Assembly: GCF_019703855.1 (NCBI RefSeq)
Contig: NZ_AP024086.1
Location: forward strand, 930,001-994,000
DNA from: Desulfomarina profundi
Lineage (GTDB): Bacteria > Desulfobacterota > Desulfobulbia > Desulfobulbales > Desulfocapsaceae
Direction of reading: 5' to 3'
Length of the DNA stretch: 64,000 nt
Of this stretch, positions 1 to 9,621 are shown one piece after another. Positions within the stretch are counted from its first letter, which is position 1; each line of letters starts with the position of its first letter. The notes beneath the pieces were generated by a model. It was not told where the DNA came from. It worked only from the letters and a program-made list of their open reading frames with translations, and did no database searches. Both the position numbers and the translations under genes were made by a program.

Positions 1-1544
1 GTGTGGAGAAACAGGCCACGTATGGTCGGAAACCGATAGGGCGGCAGTTCCATGACAAACGGAGTGGGAGCACCCCGCAGGACTGTGGAGCGCAGGAGTT
101 TGGCGGCCAGAAGAGCCACAAGCCAGGCGAGCATGGTAAAAAAGAACATGTAGCGAGCCTTGTTCTCGCTGAAAAATGCACCGATCAGAAGAGCAAGGAC
201 TGGAAGTTTGGCGCCGCAGTTCATAAATGGCACCGTGAGCAGGGTTGCCATTCTTTCCTTGGGTGAGCGCAGGGTTCTCGTGGCCATGACACCGGGGACG
301 GCACAGCCTCCGGCGATTCCTCCGGAAACAATAAACGGCATGACTGATGAACCATGCAGACCGAATATCCGAAAAACCCGGTCCATCATAAAAGCGACCC
401 TTGCCAGGTAACCGGAATCTTCGAGGACAGCAATACCGAAGAACATGAACATTATAAGAGGAACGAAGCCGAGAATACCTCCGACACCGTCAATAACTCC
501 CGAGATTATCATTGATTTTATCAGTCCATCGGGAAGTGTGGTTTCGATAATCCCGCCAAACCAGCCAAAAAAAGATTCTAGCAGGGATACAGGCAATTCG
601 CTCCAGCTGAAGGTAAACTGGTAGAGTCCGAACAGGACCAAAACCATGATGACCGGTCCCATCAGGCGGTTAGTCAGCACCTTATCAATTTTATCGGAGG
701 TGTACAGCCTGTCGGTTGCATAGGTGTTAATCTGTACTCCCTGTCTGATGATCGATTTTATATAGCCGTAACGCTGATCCGCTATGATTGCCTCCGGATA
801 GACATCAAGTGTTTTCCTGGTGTGATCAGCAGCCTGGGCGACAATTTTTTCCAGTTTTTCTGCCACATGTTGATCATGTTTTCGACCCTTTTCCAGAATC
901 TGGTCATCGTCTTCAAGGTATTTGATAGCAGTATATCTTGGAGGGTACGCATCGGTGATGAATCTGTGTTTGGAGATAACCTCCACAAGTTCTTTTATTG
1001 CAATATCGAGATCTTCTCCATAGGAAATATTTCTTGATTGCCAGGGTTCTTTTCTGTCGGCGGTGCTGATGGCTTCTTCAATGAGCTTTTCTTTGCCGAA
1101 TCCTGATCGGGCGATTACAGGAACGACCGGTACCCCTATCAGTTCCTGGAGTTTTTCCACCTTTATTTCTATGCCCCTGTCCCTGGCAACATCTATCATA
1201 TTGAGAGCGATAACCAGGGGGACTCCCAGTTCAAGAAACTGACATGTAAGATAGAGGTTTCTTTCCAGGTTGGAACTGTCAACAATATCAATAACCACGT
1301 CCGGCCGTTCGTTCACCAGATAATCTCTGGCGACCAGCTCTTCAGCAGAGTATGCGGTCATGGAATAAGTTCCAGGAAGATCGGTAATGGTCATCCGCCG
1401 TCCATTATGGATGATACAGGCTTCCTTGTGATCAACTGTGATACCGGGATAGTTTCCCACATGCTGCCGGGCGCCGGTCAATTGATTGAAAAGAGTAGTT
1501 TTTCCGGCATTTGGGTTTCCGGCAAGTGCGATTTTAAGTTGCAT
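1..1544 (-). CDS. feoB: FeoB ferrous iron transporter (3' end outside window)
   Basis: FeoB is the inner-membrane Fe(II) permease with a cytoplasmic GTPase domain. Reading leftwards from the ATG at 1544 gives about 514 residues open to the window edge; the family is usually 700-770 residues, so the C-terminal part is missing. The G1 loop GNPNAGKTT is at residues 9-17, followed by the G3 motif DLPG near residue 60 and the G4 motif NMID near 120. Then come a helical linker and membrane segments, with the characteristic GVGGILGFVPLIMFMFFG stretch and a conserved GGCAVPGVMATRT region. It is the last visible gene of a minus-strand feo operon, 40 bp after feoA. Identity is secure. Confidence 0.95.
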   Translation of the reverse strand, partial: MQLKIALAGNPNAGKTTLFNQLTGARQHVGNYPGITVDHKEACIIHNGRRMTITDLPGTYSMTAYSAEELVARDYLVNERPDVVIDIVDSSNLERNLYLTCQFLELGVPLVIALNMIDVARDRGIEIKVEKLQELIGVPVVPVIARSGFGKEKLIEEAISTADRKEPWQSRNISYGEDLDIAIKELVEVISKHRFITDAYPPRYTAIKYLEDDDQILEKGRKHDQHVAEKLEKIVAQAADHTRKTLDVYPEAIIADQRYGYIKSIIRQGVQINTYATDRLYTSDKIDKVLTNRLMGPVIMVLVLFGLYQFTFSWSELPVSLLESFFGWFGGIIETTLPDGLIKSMIISGVIDGVGGILGFVPLIMFMFFGIAVLEDSGYLARVAFMMDRVFRIFGLHGSSVMPFIVSGGIAGGCAVPGVMATRTLRSPKERMATLLTVPFMNCGAKLPVLALLIGAFFSENKARYMFFFTMLAWLVALLAAKLLRSTVLRGAPTPFVMELPPYRFPTIRGLFLH

Positions 1545-1584
1545 GACAGTTGATTTCAGCTGGAATGAATAGGAAATTATAAGG

Positions 1585-1827
1585 TTAAGAATTCTGGTCT
1601 ACTTCAACCTGGATATATTCGGCCTCGTTATTGCGAAGAGTAAGGATGGAGTTGAGAACGCGGATTGCAACAGGATCTTTGAGTGGGGCCCGGCCACAGA
1701 CTGAAATTTCGGTTCCGGGAGTCAATCCCATTTCCCGCAGGCGTCGGCCCAGTTCTCCGGTGACTGTAATGGCCTTGATGATACCACTCTGGTTCTTTTT
1801 CATGTTTCTCAGAATCACTGTATGCAT
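1585..1827 (-). CDS. feoA: FeoA, SH3-like partner of FeoB
   Basis: This is a small cytoplasmic protein of 80 residues with the FeoA SH3-like fold, which is thought to bind FeoB and modulate its activity. The diagnostic stretch ELGRRLREMGLTPGTEI is at residues 25-41, followed by a DPVAIRVL beta-strand region. It lies 40 bp upstream of feoB in the same direction. No strong ribosome site precedes the ATG at 1827. An internal ATG at 1803 is possible but would remove the usual first strand of the fold, so I keep the longer form. Confidence 0.9.
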   Translation of the reverse strand: MHTVILRNMKKNQSGIIKAITVTGELGRRLREMGLTPGTEISVCGRAPLKDPVAIRVLNSILTLRNNEAEYIQVEVDQNS

Positions 1828-1852
1828 TTTTGTATTGTTGTTTTTGGTTTAA

Positions 1853-1899
1853 ACATAAATCCTGTAATCGGCAAGTTTTCCAGAGCACAGGATTTATGT
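1853..1899. repeat. AATCCTG palindrome (repeat family A), short copy
   Basis: Perfect 12-bp inverted repeat ACATAAATCCTG / CAGGATTTATGT with 23 bp between the arms, in the gap between feoA and the Cys-rich gene. The arms match other intergenic elements in this window (8166, 23707, 46993), so it is a dispersed palindrome rather than a local feature. Inside an operon it could act as an mRNA processing or attenuation hairpin, but nothing here shows that. Confidence 0.7.
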
Positions 1900-1923
1900 C
1901 AAAATAGTGCCTGAGCCAACACC

Positions 1924-2094
1924 TTATTTCTGCCTGTCATTGCAGGATGATCCGGATCCGCAAGACGAACAGCAGTCGGTGCAGCAAGGTACACCTTTTC
2001 CCTGGGCTACACTTCTCCATTGCCGATAAAATCTTCGGCAGATAAAAAATATACAACCGGCTATGATAAGCAGGATGAAAATTTTTTCAAACAT
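1924..2094 (-). CDS. FeoB-associated Cys-rich membrane protein
   Basis: Short protein of 56 residues: an N-terminal hydrophobic helix (about residues 2-19, FEKIFILLIIAGCIFFIC), a basic stretch (RRFYRQWRS), then a Cys-rich tail containing CCTDCCSSCGSGSSC. This matches the small FeoB-associated Cys-rich proteins found in anaerobe feo operons, whose function is not established; a role in iron binding or FeoB assembly is inference. I chose the ATG at 2094 because GGTGG lies just upstream. A longer form from 2154 would add 20 unconvincing residues. It sits between the two feoA genes. Confidence 0.8.
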   Translation of the reverse strand: MFEKIFILLIIAGCIFFICRRFYRQWRSVAQGKGVPCCTDCCSSCGSGSSCNDRQK

Positions 2095-2176
2095 ATATAC
2101 CACCATTAAAAAATTAGGCAACCCTAAATTGCAGGGCAAAATAAAAGGACACAAGTCGATGTGCCCGTGAATGAAA

Positions 2177-2584
2177 TTATACGCTTGTCACCATAATATT
2201 TTCTGAGAGTGCAGGATCCAGGCTGATGGTTCCCCCGTGAACCTTCAGGAGACACCTGTTTCCCTCCTCAGCACAGATTATATCAGCTTCAACACCGGGA
2301 TACAGTCCCATTGCTGCCATTTTCGCACAAATTTTCCTGTCACCTCTTACCTTGCATACCCTGACTCTTCCTCTGCATTTCTGCAAAGATTCAGGTGTTG
2401 CGTGTCGCCCGCATCTTTTTCTGCCAAAGCAGCTTTTGAGAGTATCGGAAAATCGTCTGCAACCAGTCACTCTTCTGCTTTCCATGCCGGCAGTTTCTGT
2501 TTTCTGCGGTGAAATTGTCTGTTCCTGGAACTCCGGCAAATTATTCGGGCAACATCTAGATTTTCTTCTTCGTTTTCTATGCAT
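2177..2584 (-). CDS. FeoA-domain protein with Cys-rich N-terminal extension
   Basis: This 135-residue protein has a FeoA-like core in its last 65 residues (RVCKVRGDRKICAKMAAMGL, then YPGVEADII). It is preceded by about 70 residues that are very basic and contain six cysteines (RCC, TGC, SCF, RCG, KCR), which ordinary FeoA proteins lack. The ATG at 2584 has a purine-rich ribosome site (GGAGAAGGGAGAG) immediately upstream, so the extension appears to be translated. It is the first gene of the feo operon. The extension could bind metal or a cofactor; its role is unknown. Confidence 0.75.
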   Translation of the reverse strand: MHRKRRRKSRCCPNNLPEFQEQTISPQKTETAGMESRRVTGCRRFSDTLKSCFGRKRCGRHATPESLQKCRGRVRVCKVRGDRKICAKMAAMGLYPGVEADIICAEEGNRCLLKVHGGTISLDPALSENIMVTSV

Positions 2585-2735
2585 TGTTCTCTCCCTTCTC
2601 CTGTTTTAGATAAAACAAACATAGTCAGGAGTCAACATTTTTTTAACGGTCGATAAATAATTTAGGCTCTCCTGAATTATTTGTCGGCCAGAGCGGGAGG
2701 ATCGGACTAACTCGATGTGTCGAGGTTGACCTGGA

Positions 2736-4430
2736 TCAGGATTTTCTTTTTGCCCAGGAGTCTCTCAGGGTCACTGTTCTGTTGAGAATGGGTCTGTTGT
2801 GTTCTGATGTTGTCGGATCAACACAGAAGTAACCCTGTCTCTCAAACTGGATGGTTGTACCCGGGGCAAGCCCGGCGATTTCCGGTTCGGCGACTGCCCG
2901 GTCCATGGTGATCATGGAATCGGGGTTGAGCTGATCTATAAAATGGGTATTTCTGTCTTCCTCCGGATTTTCGACCTTGAACAGGCGGTCATAGAGACGG
3001 ACTGTAATATTTACTCCCTTTTTGGCTGAAACCCAGTGTATTGTTCCTTTGACCTTTCTACCGTCCGGGGCTGAGCCTCCCTTGGTCTCGGGGTCGTATG
3101 TGCAGTGTATTTCAGTAATTTCACCAGTTTTTTCGTCTTTTTCATGGGAGACATACTGGATAAGATATCCATAACGTAAGCGAACTTCACGGCCCGGTCC
3201 CAGGCGGTGGAATTTCCGGGGTGGATCTTCCATGAAGTCTGCACGCTCAATATACAGTTCCCTGGAAAAGGGCAGCATACGGGTACCCATCTCCGGATTC
3301 TGAGGATGATTCTTGCCTTCCACTTCCTCCACGAGATCTTCAGGATAATTATCCAGGATAACTTTAACTGGATCGAGTACGCACATTCTACGGGGAGCGA
3401 TGGGGTTAAGGTCGTCCCGTATGGCATTTTCAAGAACAGTCATATCTATCCAGCTGTCCCGTTTGCCTACGCCAATGGTCCCGGCAAAGTTACGGATGGA
3501 GGCCGGGGTATAACCACGCCTTCGCAATCCGGACAGGGTGATCATGCGTGGGTCATCCCAGCCGTCAACATGCCTGCCTTCCACCAGCTGCATCAGTTTT
3601 CGCTTACTCATGATGGTATAGGTAAGATTCAGGCGGGCAAACTCAATTTGCCTTGGGTGGCAGGGTGTTTTTAAGGTATCCAGGGTCCAGTCGTAGAGGG
3701 GGCGATGGTCTTCGAATTCTAGGGTGCAGAGGGAATGGGTGATGTTTTCCAGCATATCAGAGAGACAGTGAGTGTAATCGTACATGGGATAAATCTTCCA
3801 TGTATTCCCTGTCCGGTGATGTTCTGCTTCCAGTATTCGGTAGATTACAGGATCTCTCATGTTGAGGTTTGGGGAGGCCATGTCGATTTTAGCCCTCAGA
3901 ACATGACTCCCCTCTTCAAATTCTCCGTTTTTCATTCGTTTGAAAAGCTCAAGATTTTCCTTCACCGGCCTGTCACGCCAAGGACTCTCTTTTCCCGGTT
4001 CGGTCAGGGTACCTCTGTATTCCCGTATTTCATCGGCAGAAAGTTCACAGACATAGGCTTTTCCCATTTTGATGAGCTCGATGGCATACTCATAGAGTTG
4101 GGGGAAATAATCAGAAGAGAACAGGGCACGCTCTCCCCAGTCAAACCCGAGCCATTTGACATCTTTTTTAATTGCTTCAACATAGATGTTGTCTTCTTTG
4201 CACGGGTTGGTATCGTCGAAACGCAGGTTGCAGATTCCGTTATTTTCTTCCTTGATACCAAAGTTAAGGCAGATCGACTTTGCATGGCCGATGTGGAGAA
4301 AACCGTTTGGTTCCGGAGGAAAACGGGTGATAATTTTGCTGTGTTTTCCACTTTTGAGGTCATCGGCGATGATCTGGCGGATAAAGTCCAGTGGTTTGTC
4401 CTGTTGTTCTCTATCGTCTTTTTTTTCCAT
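2736..4430 (-). CDS. glnS: Glutaminyl-tRNA synthetase
   Basis: Class I aminoacyl-tRNA synthetase that charges tRNA-Gln directly with glutamine. It has 564 residues, close to the usual 550-560. The HIGH signature is at residues 46-49 ([15 protein letters not shown]) and the KMSKS-like motif MSKRKL lies near residue 274; the beta-barrel anticodon-binding domain follows. It lies 62 bp downstream of gltX in the same direction, so the two synthetases are probably co-transcribed. Direct GlnRS charging is not universal in deltaproteobacteria, and the window also carries a tRNA-Gln at 9.5 kb. Confidence 0.97.
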   Translation of the reverse strand: MEKKDDREQQDKPLDFIRQIIADDLKSGKHSKIITRFPPEPNGFLHIGHAKSICLNFGIKEENNGICNLRFDDTNPCKEDNIYVEAIKKDVKWLGFDWGERALFSSDYFPQLYEYAIELIKMGKAYVCELSADEIREYRGTLTEPGKESPWRDRPVKENLELFKRMKNGEFEEGSHVLRAKIDMASPNLNMRDPVIYRILEAEHHRTGNTWKIYPMYDYTHCLSDMLENITHSLCTLEFEDHRPLYDWTLDTLKTPCHPRQIEFARLNLTYTIMSKRKLMQLVEGRHVDGWDDPRMITLSGLRRRGYTPASIRNFAGTIGVGKRDSWIDMTVLENAIRDDLNPIAPRRMCVLDPVKVILDNYPEDLVEEVEGKNHPQNPEMGTRMLPFSRELYIERADFMEDPPRKFHRLGPGREVRLRYGYLIQYVSHEKDEKTGEITEIHCTYDPETKGGSAPDGRKVKGTIHWVSAKKGVNITVRLYDRLFKVENPEEDRNTHFIDQLNPDSMITMDRAVAEPEIAGLAPGTTIQFERQGYFCVDPTTSEHNRPILNRTVTLRDSWAKRKS

Positions 4431-4492
4431 GTGATTGTAATGTAATGAGTGATCTGTTTTTTCGTTCGTGTCAGCAGGTTGAATGAGATTTT

Positions 4493-5974
4493 TCAGCTCG
4501 GGTAGAGTTTTTCAATATTTCTCAACCTCGCAACCACACGTTCACGACCGATTGCCATGAGAATGTCAAACATTGAAGGACCTGCCAGCTGTCCGGTAAC
4601 CACGGTTCGCATACCATTTATTATAATACCGGGTTTGATTTCAAGTTCTTCGGCGAGTTCCCGGGCAACACGCTCTGTTTCTGCCAGGGAAAACTGTTCG
4701 AGAGCTTCATAACGGTCCGCAAGCTGGGGAAGCCACTGTTTTAACCCCTCATGTTTCAGTATATTTTTTTTCAGCGGTTTTTGTTCAACCGTGTAGTCAT
4801 CACTGAAGTACGCTCTGCCGGCAGAGGTGAAATCTTTTAATGTATGAAACCTGTCACGAATAAGATCCAGTGTTGCCAGGTACCATTCTTTCCTGTCGGC
4901 GTCATAAGCCGGATCCCATAATGATTCATTTTTCAGTTCCACTGCAACCATTTTCCCGAGTTCTTCAATATCTATGGTTCTCAGGTAGTGTTCATTGATG
5001 GAAATTGCTTTTGGATCAGTGAAGAATTTAGGATCATTTTTTCTGTAGTTAAAAATGGAGCTGGATTTGTTGATACGTTCCAGGGAGAAGTTTTCTATCA
5101 GTTCCTCCCTGGAAAAAATTTCACGGTCATCGCCGGCAGACCAGCCAAGCAGGGCCAGGAAATTGTTCAGTGCCCATGGGATAAAGCCGTGGTCACGGTA
5201 GAACTGGACGGAGACTATTTCCCCGTGGCTTCTCTTGGAGATTTTTGCTTTTTTCGTGTCCAGGGTCAGCGGCATATGAGCAAATACGGGCAGTGGCGCT
5301 TCCAGGGCCTCGTAGAGGAGAATCTGCTTGATGGTGTTGGTCATATGGTCCTGTCCGCGAATAATATGAGTGATCCTGTCACGGATATCGTCCGTAACAT
5401 TGCAGAGCAGGTAAAGAGGACTGCCGTTTGATCGGACAATGACGAAGTCGTCTATTTCCCGGTAATTGGAGGCAATATGGCCAAGAATCCTGTCGTCATA
5501 GCCAATGGTACCGTCTCTTTCTGGAACTTTGAATCGTATGACGTAAGGGAGGCCGGCTGTTTCTTTCTTCTGAATTTCCTCTTCAGTGAGATTTCTGCAG
5601 GTCCTGTCATACCCGAGTGGCTTTTTGGCAGCCAGGGCCGCTTCACGTTTGTTGTCCAGTTCCTCTTTGGTACAGAAACATTTATATGCCTGGCCGGATT
5701 GCAGCAGTTTCTCGGCACTGGCCTTGTGGTCATCACTGAAATCGGTCTGGAAATAGGGTCCTTCATCAAAGTCGATCCCCAGCCATTCAAGCCCGTCAAG
5801 GATGCCCTGGATGGATTCTTTCGTTGAGCGGTCTGTATCAGTGTCCTCAATGCGGAGGATGAGTTTTCCTCCTGTTTTTTTGGCGTAAAGCCAGTTATAA
5901 AGTGCGGTTCTGGCTCCGCCTATGTGCAGATATCCGGTGGGGCTTGGTGGAAATCGTAATCGTGTCTCTGTCAT
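4493..5974 (-). CDS. gltX: Glutamyl-tRNA synthetase
   Basis: Class I synthetase of 493 residues, a normal length. The nucleotide-binding signature is [20 protein letters not shown] near residues 10-29, and the KMSKS equivalent is KISKRSHG near residue 245. It charges tRNA-Glu, supplying protein synthesis and, in most bacteria, tetrapyrrole synthesis. It is the first gene of a gltX-glnS unit and diverges from serA across a 520-bp gap. Confidence 0.97.
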   Translation of the reverse strand: MTETRLRFPPSPTGYLHIGGARTALYNWLYAKKTGGKLILRIEDTDTDRSTKESIQGILDGLEWLGIDFDEGPYFQTDFSDDHKASAEKLLQSGQAYKCFCTKEELDNKREAALAAKKPLGYDRTCRNLTEEEIQKKETAGLPYVIRFKVPERDGTIGYDDRILGHIASNYREIDDFVIVRSNGSPLYLLCNVTDDIRDRITHIIRGQDHMTNTIKQILLYEALEAPLPVFAHMPLTLDTKKAKISKRSHGEIVSVQFYRDHGFIPWALNNFLALLGWSAGDDREIFSREELIENFSLERINKSSSIFNYRKNDPKFFTDPKAISINEHYLRTIDIEELGKMVAVELKNESLWDPAYDADRKEWYLATLDLIRDRFHTLKDFTSAGRAYFSDDYTVEQKPLKKNILKHEGLKQWLPQLADRYEALEQFSLAETERVARELAEELEIKPGIIINGMRTVVTGQLAGPSMFDILMAIGRERVVARLRNIEKLYPS

Positions 5975-6494
5975 GCAGCTGGCTCCTGAGTTGGTATAAA
6001 TAAAAATATGAAGAGTTTCCGCTGTTGCGGAAATGAATCTTTCATGATTATTGGCTGATTATATATAACCTAAATCCTGCAATTAGCAAGTTAATCGAAG
6101 ATACGAGACATCATGGTGTTGATCTGTTTTCATGCTGCAGAGTGCTGATAATGAAACTGATTTGGCACGTCAGTACAGATTCAGGAAATATTGGTTCAGT
6201 GGAGCAGGGACTATGAAAATTTTTTTTTGAATGAGCATGCGAATATCAGGTGACCGGGTGTTTTTAACGGTAATTTACGGAATCCGCAATTATGCTGAAT
6301 TGGCCAGGAGTTTTTTGTTGTTCTCCGCACTCTTACCCTGTATATTTTCTTCTCTGTACCTGCATGTTGATTCCCGATACGCTTATTTTTCCGTTATAAG
6401 CCAACGAGACAATTTGTATTTAATTCTTTTTATATTGAATGGTTGCGTGTTTTTTTGTGCAATCCCGGCTAAAAATCTAATGGTGGAAAAAATT
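5975..6494. other. Divergent intergenic region gltX / serA
   Basis: This 520-bp AT-rich region separates two divergent genes and must hold both promoters. It contains one unpaired arm of repeat family A (AAATCCTGCAATT near 6071). A frame continuous with serA is open from 6231, but its translation is a hydrophobic string with no family resemblance, so I do not count it as coding. No clear -35/-10 pair or riboswitch stands out. Confidence 0.5.
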
Positions 6495-8085
6495 ATGAAA
6501 GTACTGATCAGTGATAATTTGTCAAAATCCGGTGTAGAAATTCTTGAGAAAGCCGGGTTGGAAGTTGACGTCAATACCGGGCTGGCACCGGAAGAACTGA
6601 AAGCGATCATAGGGGAATATGACGGCCTTGTAATCCGTAGTGCGACGAAGGTAACGGCGAATATCCTTGATGCGGCCCACCGGTTGAGGGTGGTCGGTCG
6701 TGCCGGAATAGGTCTGGATAATGTGGATATTCCCGCGGCGAGTCAACGCGGTATCGTGGTGATGAATGCTCCCGATGGGAACGCAACCACGGCTGCCGAA
6801 CATGCCATTGCCATGATGATGGCTCTCTCCCGTAACATTCCTCGTGCCTGTTCCTCCATGAAAGCCGGCAAATGGGAAAAGAAAAAGTTTATGGGAAGAG
6901 AGGTGACCGGCAAGGTGTTCGGTGTGATCGGTATGGGCAGAATTGGTGGTATTGCTGTCAGCCGTGCCCAGGGCCTGAAAATGAAAACCATTGCCTACGA
7001 TCCTCATCTTCCAGCGGAAATAGCAGAGAAACTGGGTGTTGAACTGGTTTCCCTGCTGGAACTCGCCAAACGTTCCGACTATATATCGGTGCATGTGCCG
7101 TTAACCTCTGAAACAAAGAATCTTGTTTCCTCTGAGTTTTTTGAAAACATGAAGAAAGACGGCATGTTTGTCGACTGTGCCAGGGGGGAGTCTGTGATGA
7201 GGAAGCATTGTATGACGCACTTGTTAATAATAAAATCGGCGGCGCAGCCCTTGATGTATTTGCAAACGAACCCACTAACCTGGAAAACTGCCCGCTTCTC
7301 GGTCTGGATAATTTCATCTGTACTCCCCATCTCGGGGCCTCGACCAGTGAAGCCCAGGAAAATGTAGCCACCATCATAGCAGAGCAACTTGCTGATTATC
7401 TACTGAAAGGGGCTGTTACCAACGCGGTGAATGTTCCTTCCGTAAGTGATGAAGTTCTGGCCCAGGTGGGGCCGTACCTGACCCTGGGAGAGATGCTCGG
7501 TTCTCTCCATATGCAGATTGCCAAAGGGGAATTGAGGAAATCAACCTGGAATACGGTGGTGAACTTGCCGAGCTGAATACAACCCCGGTTACGGTTGCAT
7601 TCCTGAAAGGCCTCTTTACACCGATTTTGAAAGATGCTGTTAATTTTGTCAATGCTCCGGTTATTGCCAAGGATCGAGGAATCAAGGTTGTTGAGTCGAA
7701 AACCGAAAAAGCTGATGATTTTGCCAATACGCTTTCCATAAAAGTGGTAACGAACAAGGGTGAAGATGTACTTGTCGGGACAGTTTTTGGACGAAGGGAA
7801 CCCAGGCTGGTCAGGTTGAACAGTTTCAGGCTGGAGGCTCTGCCTTCCGGTCCCATGCTGCTGGTTTACAACAAGGACGTTCCCGGAGTGATTGGAGCTC
7901 TCGGCACGACACTTGGAGAAGCGGGGGTCAATATATCCAGAATGACCGTGGGCCGTGAAGAGGAGAGCAATCAGAATGTTATTTTGCTCAGTACCAATGA
8001 ATTAATATCAAAAGAGTTGCTAAAACGGGTAAGGAGTCTTAAAAATATAGCAGATGCCCAGGTGCTGGATCTGCCGGGCATGTGA
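6495..8085 (+). CDS. serA: D-3-phosphoglycerate dehydrogenase (two apparent single-base deletions)
   Basis: Catalyses the first committed step of serine synthesis, 3-phosphoglycerate to 3-phosphohydroxypyruvate. The start MKVLISDNLSKSG at 6495 follows a GGTGG site. The NAD-binding signature (GKVFGVIGMGRIGGIAVSRA) and a C-terminal ACT domain (LVYNKDVPGVIGALGTTLGE) are clear. The sequence as given is split into three frames. Restoring one G in the run at 7183-7188 and one G at 7526-7529 gives a continuous 530-residue protein, the normal length of the long SerA type with an intervening domain. Both breaks are in G homopolymers, so sequencing error is likelier than gene decay. Confidence 0.93.
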
Positions 8086-8165
8086 GAAGCAGTAGATGTA
8101 AAAAATGAGGCGCAGGGAGCAGGGTTGTGGAATGTTTTATTGAACCTTGCTCCTTTTTGTCTTGT

Positions 8166-8228
8166 ACCTGAATCCTGCACTTCGATGCCACCTATTTTCG
8201 GCAAGATTGCCAGTTGCAGGATTAAAGT
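8166..8228. repeat. Repeat family A palindrome between serA and the DUF1844 gene
   Basis: Arms ACCTGAATCCTGCACTT (8166-8182) and AGTTGCAGGATTAAAGT (8212-8228) form an imperfect inverted repeat around about 29 bp. It lies in the 195-bp gap after serA and may serve as a transcript-end hairpin; no T-tract follows. Confidence 0.6.
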
Positions 8229-8280
8229 TGTATACAATGAGGATTTGAAATTGTCGGAACTCTTAAGGGAGAGTGGAGAA

Positions 8281-8604
8281 ATGGCAGAAGAGAAACAGGA
8301 GAGTAATTGCGGATGCGGTGAAGGAAAAGTGCCTGACAGGGAGGGGAAATGTGTCATGCCGGAGGTGACCTTTTCCGCCTTTGTCATGTCGCTCAATACG
8401 TCCGTACTTTTTCATCTGGGTGAAATTGTTGATCCGGCGACGGGGGAGAGGGGTGTTGACCTGGAACTTGCGCGCCATGGAATTGATACTTTGGAGCTTA
8501 TTCAGAACAAGACAAAGGGAAATCTCTCTTCAGATGAAGAGGAGATGCTGAAAAATATTTTATACGACATTAAACTCAGGTTCGTTAAAGCAGTTAAGAA
8601 GTGA
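8281..8604 (+). CDS. DUF1844 family protein
   Basis: Small soluble protein of 107 residues. It has a Cys-containing N-terminus (ESNCGCGEGKVP), then the DUF1844 core with FSAFVMSLNTSVLFHLGEI near residues 30-50 and the pattern ARHGIDTLELIQNKTKGNLS. The ATG at 8281 follows GGGAGAGTGGAGAA; a longer reading from 8125 runs back through repeat DNA and is unlikely. It lies 18 bp upstream of ispE in the same direction. The function of the family is not known. Confidence 0.75.
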   Translation: MAEEKQESNCGCGEGKVPDREGKCVMPEVTFSAFVMSLNTSVLFHLGEIVDPATGERGVDLELARHGIDTLELIQNKTKGNLSSDEEEMLKNILYDIKLRFVKAVKK

Positions 8605-8622
8605 TTGGAATCACGAAACATT

Positions 8623-9528
8623 ATGTCGATTTCAGCAAAAAAGATCCAGCTTCGTGCGCCCGCAAAAATAAATCTCTGCCTGAGTGTACTGAAACGCCGG
8701 GAAGATGGCTACCATGAACTTGAAACCTGGATGCAGAAACTGGATCTGTGTGACGTCCTGACTGTTGAGCTGACAGATTGTCCCGGCATCAGTCTTTCCT
8801 GCAGTGATCCCGACCTTACTGCAGGAGAGGATAATCTTGTTTTCCGGGCAGCGGAATTATTCCTGAATGAAGTTGATGGACCGGTTTCTGCCGGTGTGAA
8901 TATATTTCTTGAAAAAAATATTCCGGTTGCCGCGGGACTTGGTGGCGGCAGCAGTGATGCGGGAGCTGTGCTGAAAGGTTTGAACAGACTGTACGGAAGG
9001 CCTTTGACAGAAGATAAACTTTTACAGCTTGGTCGTCGTCTTGGTGCTGATGTTCCTTTTTTTGTTGCGGATTATGATGCGGTGATAGCCCGGGGAATCG
9101 GCGATATCATGTATCCGGTTGATTCGTTGGTTGATTATATATTTGTTCTGGTGAACCCGGGTTTTTTCGTTTCAACCCGCTGGGTATTTGATAATTTATT
9201 CTTGACAACTGCAGACAAAAAATATAAGTTGTCTTGCTTTCAAAAGCGCAAAACAGGTTTTTTGCCGTTGGATCTGATGCATAATGACCTTGAAAAGGTC
9301 ACCTGTGCCAGGTACTCTGAAATTGACAGTATGAAACAAATGCTGTTGAATTTCGGGGCATCAAAAGCTTTGATGTCGGGCAGTGGTGCAACTGTTTTCG
9401 GGGTTTTTCCCCGCAAGGAGAAACCGGATGAGTGGGATTTTGAACGTATTGCCGGTGGACTGATCCGCACATTCGGAGATAAAGTATACATAGCAAAAGC
9501 AAGCGCTGGGGCGTGGCCAAGTGGTTAA
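8623..9528 (+). CDS. ispE: 4-diphosphocytidyl-2-C-methyl-D-erythritol kinase
   Basis: GHMP-family kinase of the MEP isoprenoid pathway; it phosphorylates CDP-methylerythritol. The N-terminal APAKINLCLSVLKRREDGYHE and the ATP loop PVAAGLGGGSSDAGAVLKGL are diagnostic, as is the later SGSGATVFGVF. I take the ATG at 8623; a TTG at 8605 is an alternative. The reading frame runs 22 bp into the tRNA-Gln gene and its TAA is supplied by the D-loop of that tRNA. The last few residues (SAGAWPSG) are therefore encoded by tRNA sequence. Other MEP and isoprenoid genes (dxs, ispA) are at 52-55 kb. Confidence 0.93.
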   Translation: MSISAKKIQLRAPAKINLCLSVLKRREDGYHELETWMQKLDLCDVLTVELTDCPGISLSCSDPDLTAGEDNLVFRAAELFLNEVDGPVSAGVNIFLEKNIPVAAGLGGGSSDAGAVLKGLNRLYGRPLTEDKLLQLGRRLGADVPFFVADYDAVIARGIGDIMYPVDSLVDYIFVLVNPGFFVSTRWVFDNLFLTTADKKYKLSCFQKRKTGFLPLDLMHNDLEKVTCARYSEIDSMKQMLLNFGASKALMSGSGATVFGVFPRKEKPDEWDFERIAGGLIRTFGDKVYIAKASAGAWPSG

Positions 9529-9582
9529 GGCACCGGGTTTTGATCCCGGCATTCGTAGGTTCGAATCCTACCGCCCCAGCCA
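9507..9582 (+). tRNA. tRNA-Gln (anticodon TTG)
   Basis: A full cloverleaf is visible. The acceptor stem TGGGGCG pairs with CGCCCCA (9572-9578), followed by discriminator G and an encoded CCA (9580-9582). The anticodon stem CCGGG/CCCGG encloses the loop TTTTGAT with anticodon TTG, and the T-loop TTCGAAT is present. It reads CAA codons and overlaps the 3' end of ispE. Confidence 0.96.
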
Positions 9583-9621
9583 TCGGGATACGTTTACCTG
9601 TTCTTAACATAATTCGATACA

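Noticed and set aside
3-411. Plus-strand frames at the left edge
   Set aside because: They lie antisense within feoB, which is unambiguous on the minus strand.
2651-2686. Inverted repeat between the feo operon and glnS as a terminator
   Set aside because: The stem is good (about 16 bp with mismatches), but neither side has a T-tract, so I cannot call it a terminator.
2585-2735. Fur box upstream of the feo operon
   Set aside because: I looked for a GATAATGATAATCATTATC-like site and found no convincing match.
6231-6494. 88-residue N-terminal extension of SerA
   Set aside because: Hydrophobic, without similarity to SerA proteins, and a ribosome site precedes the ATG at 6495.
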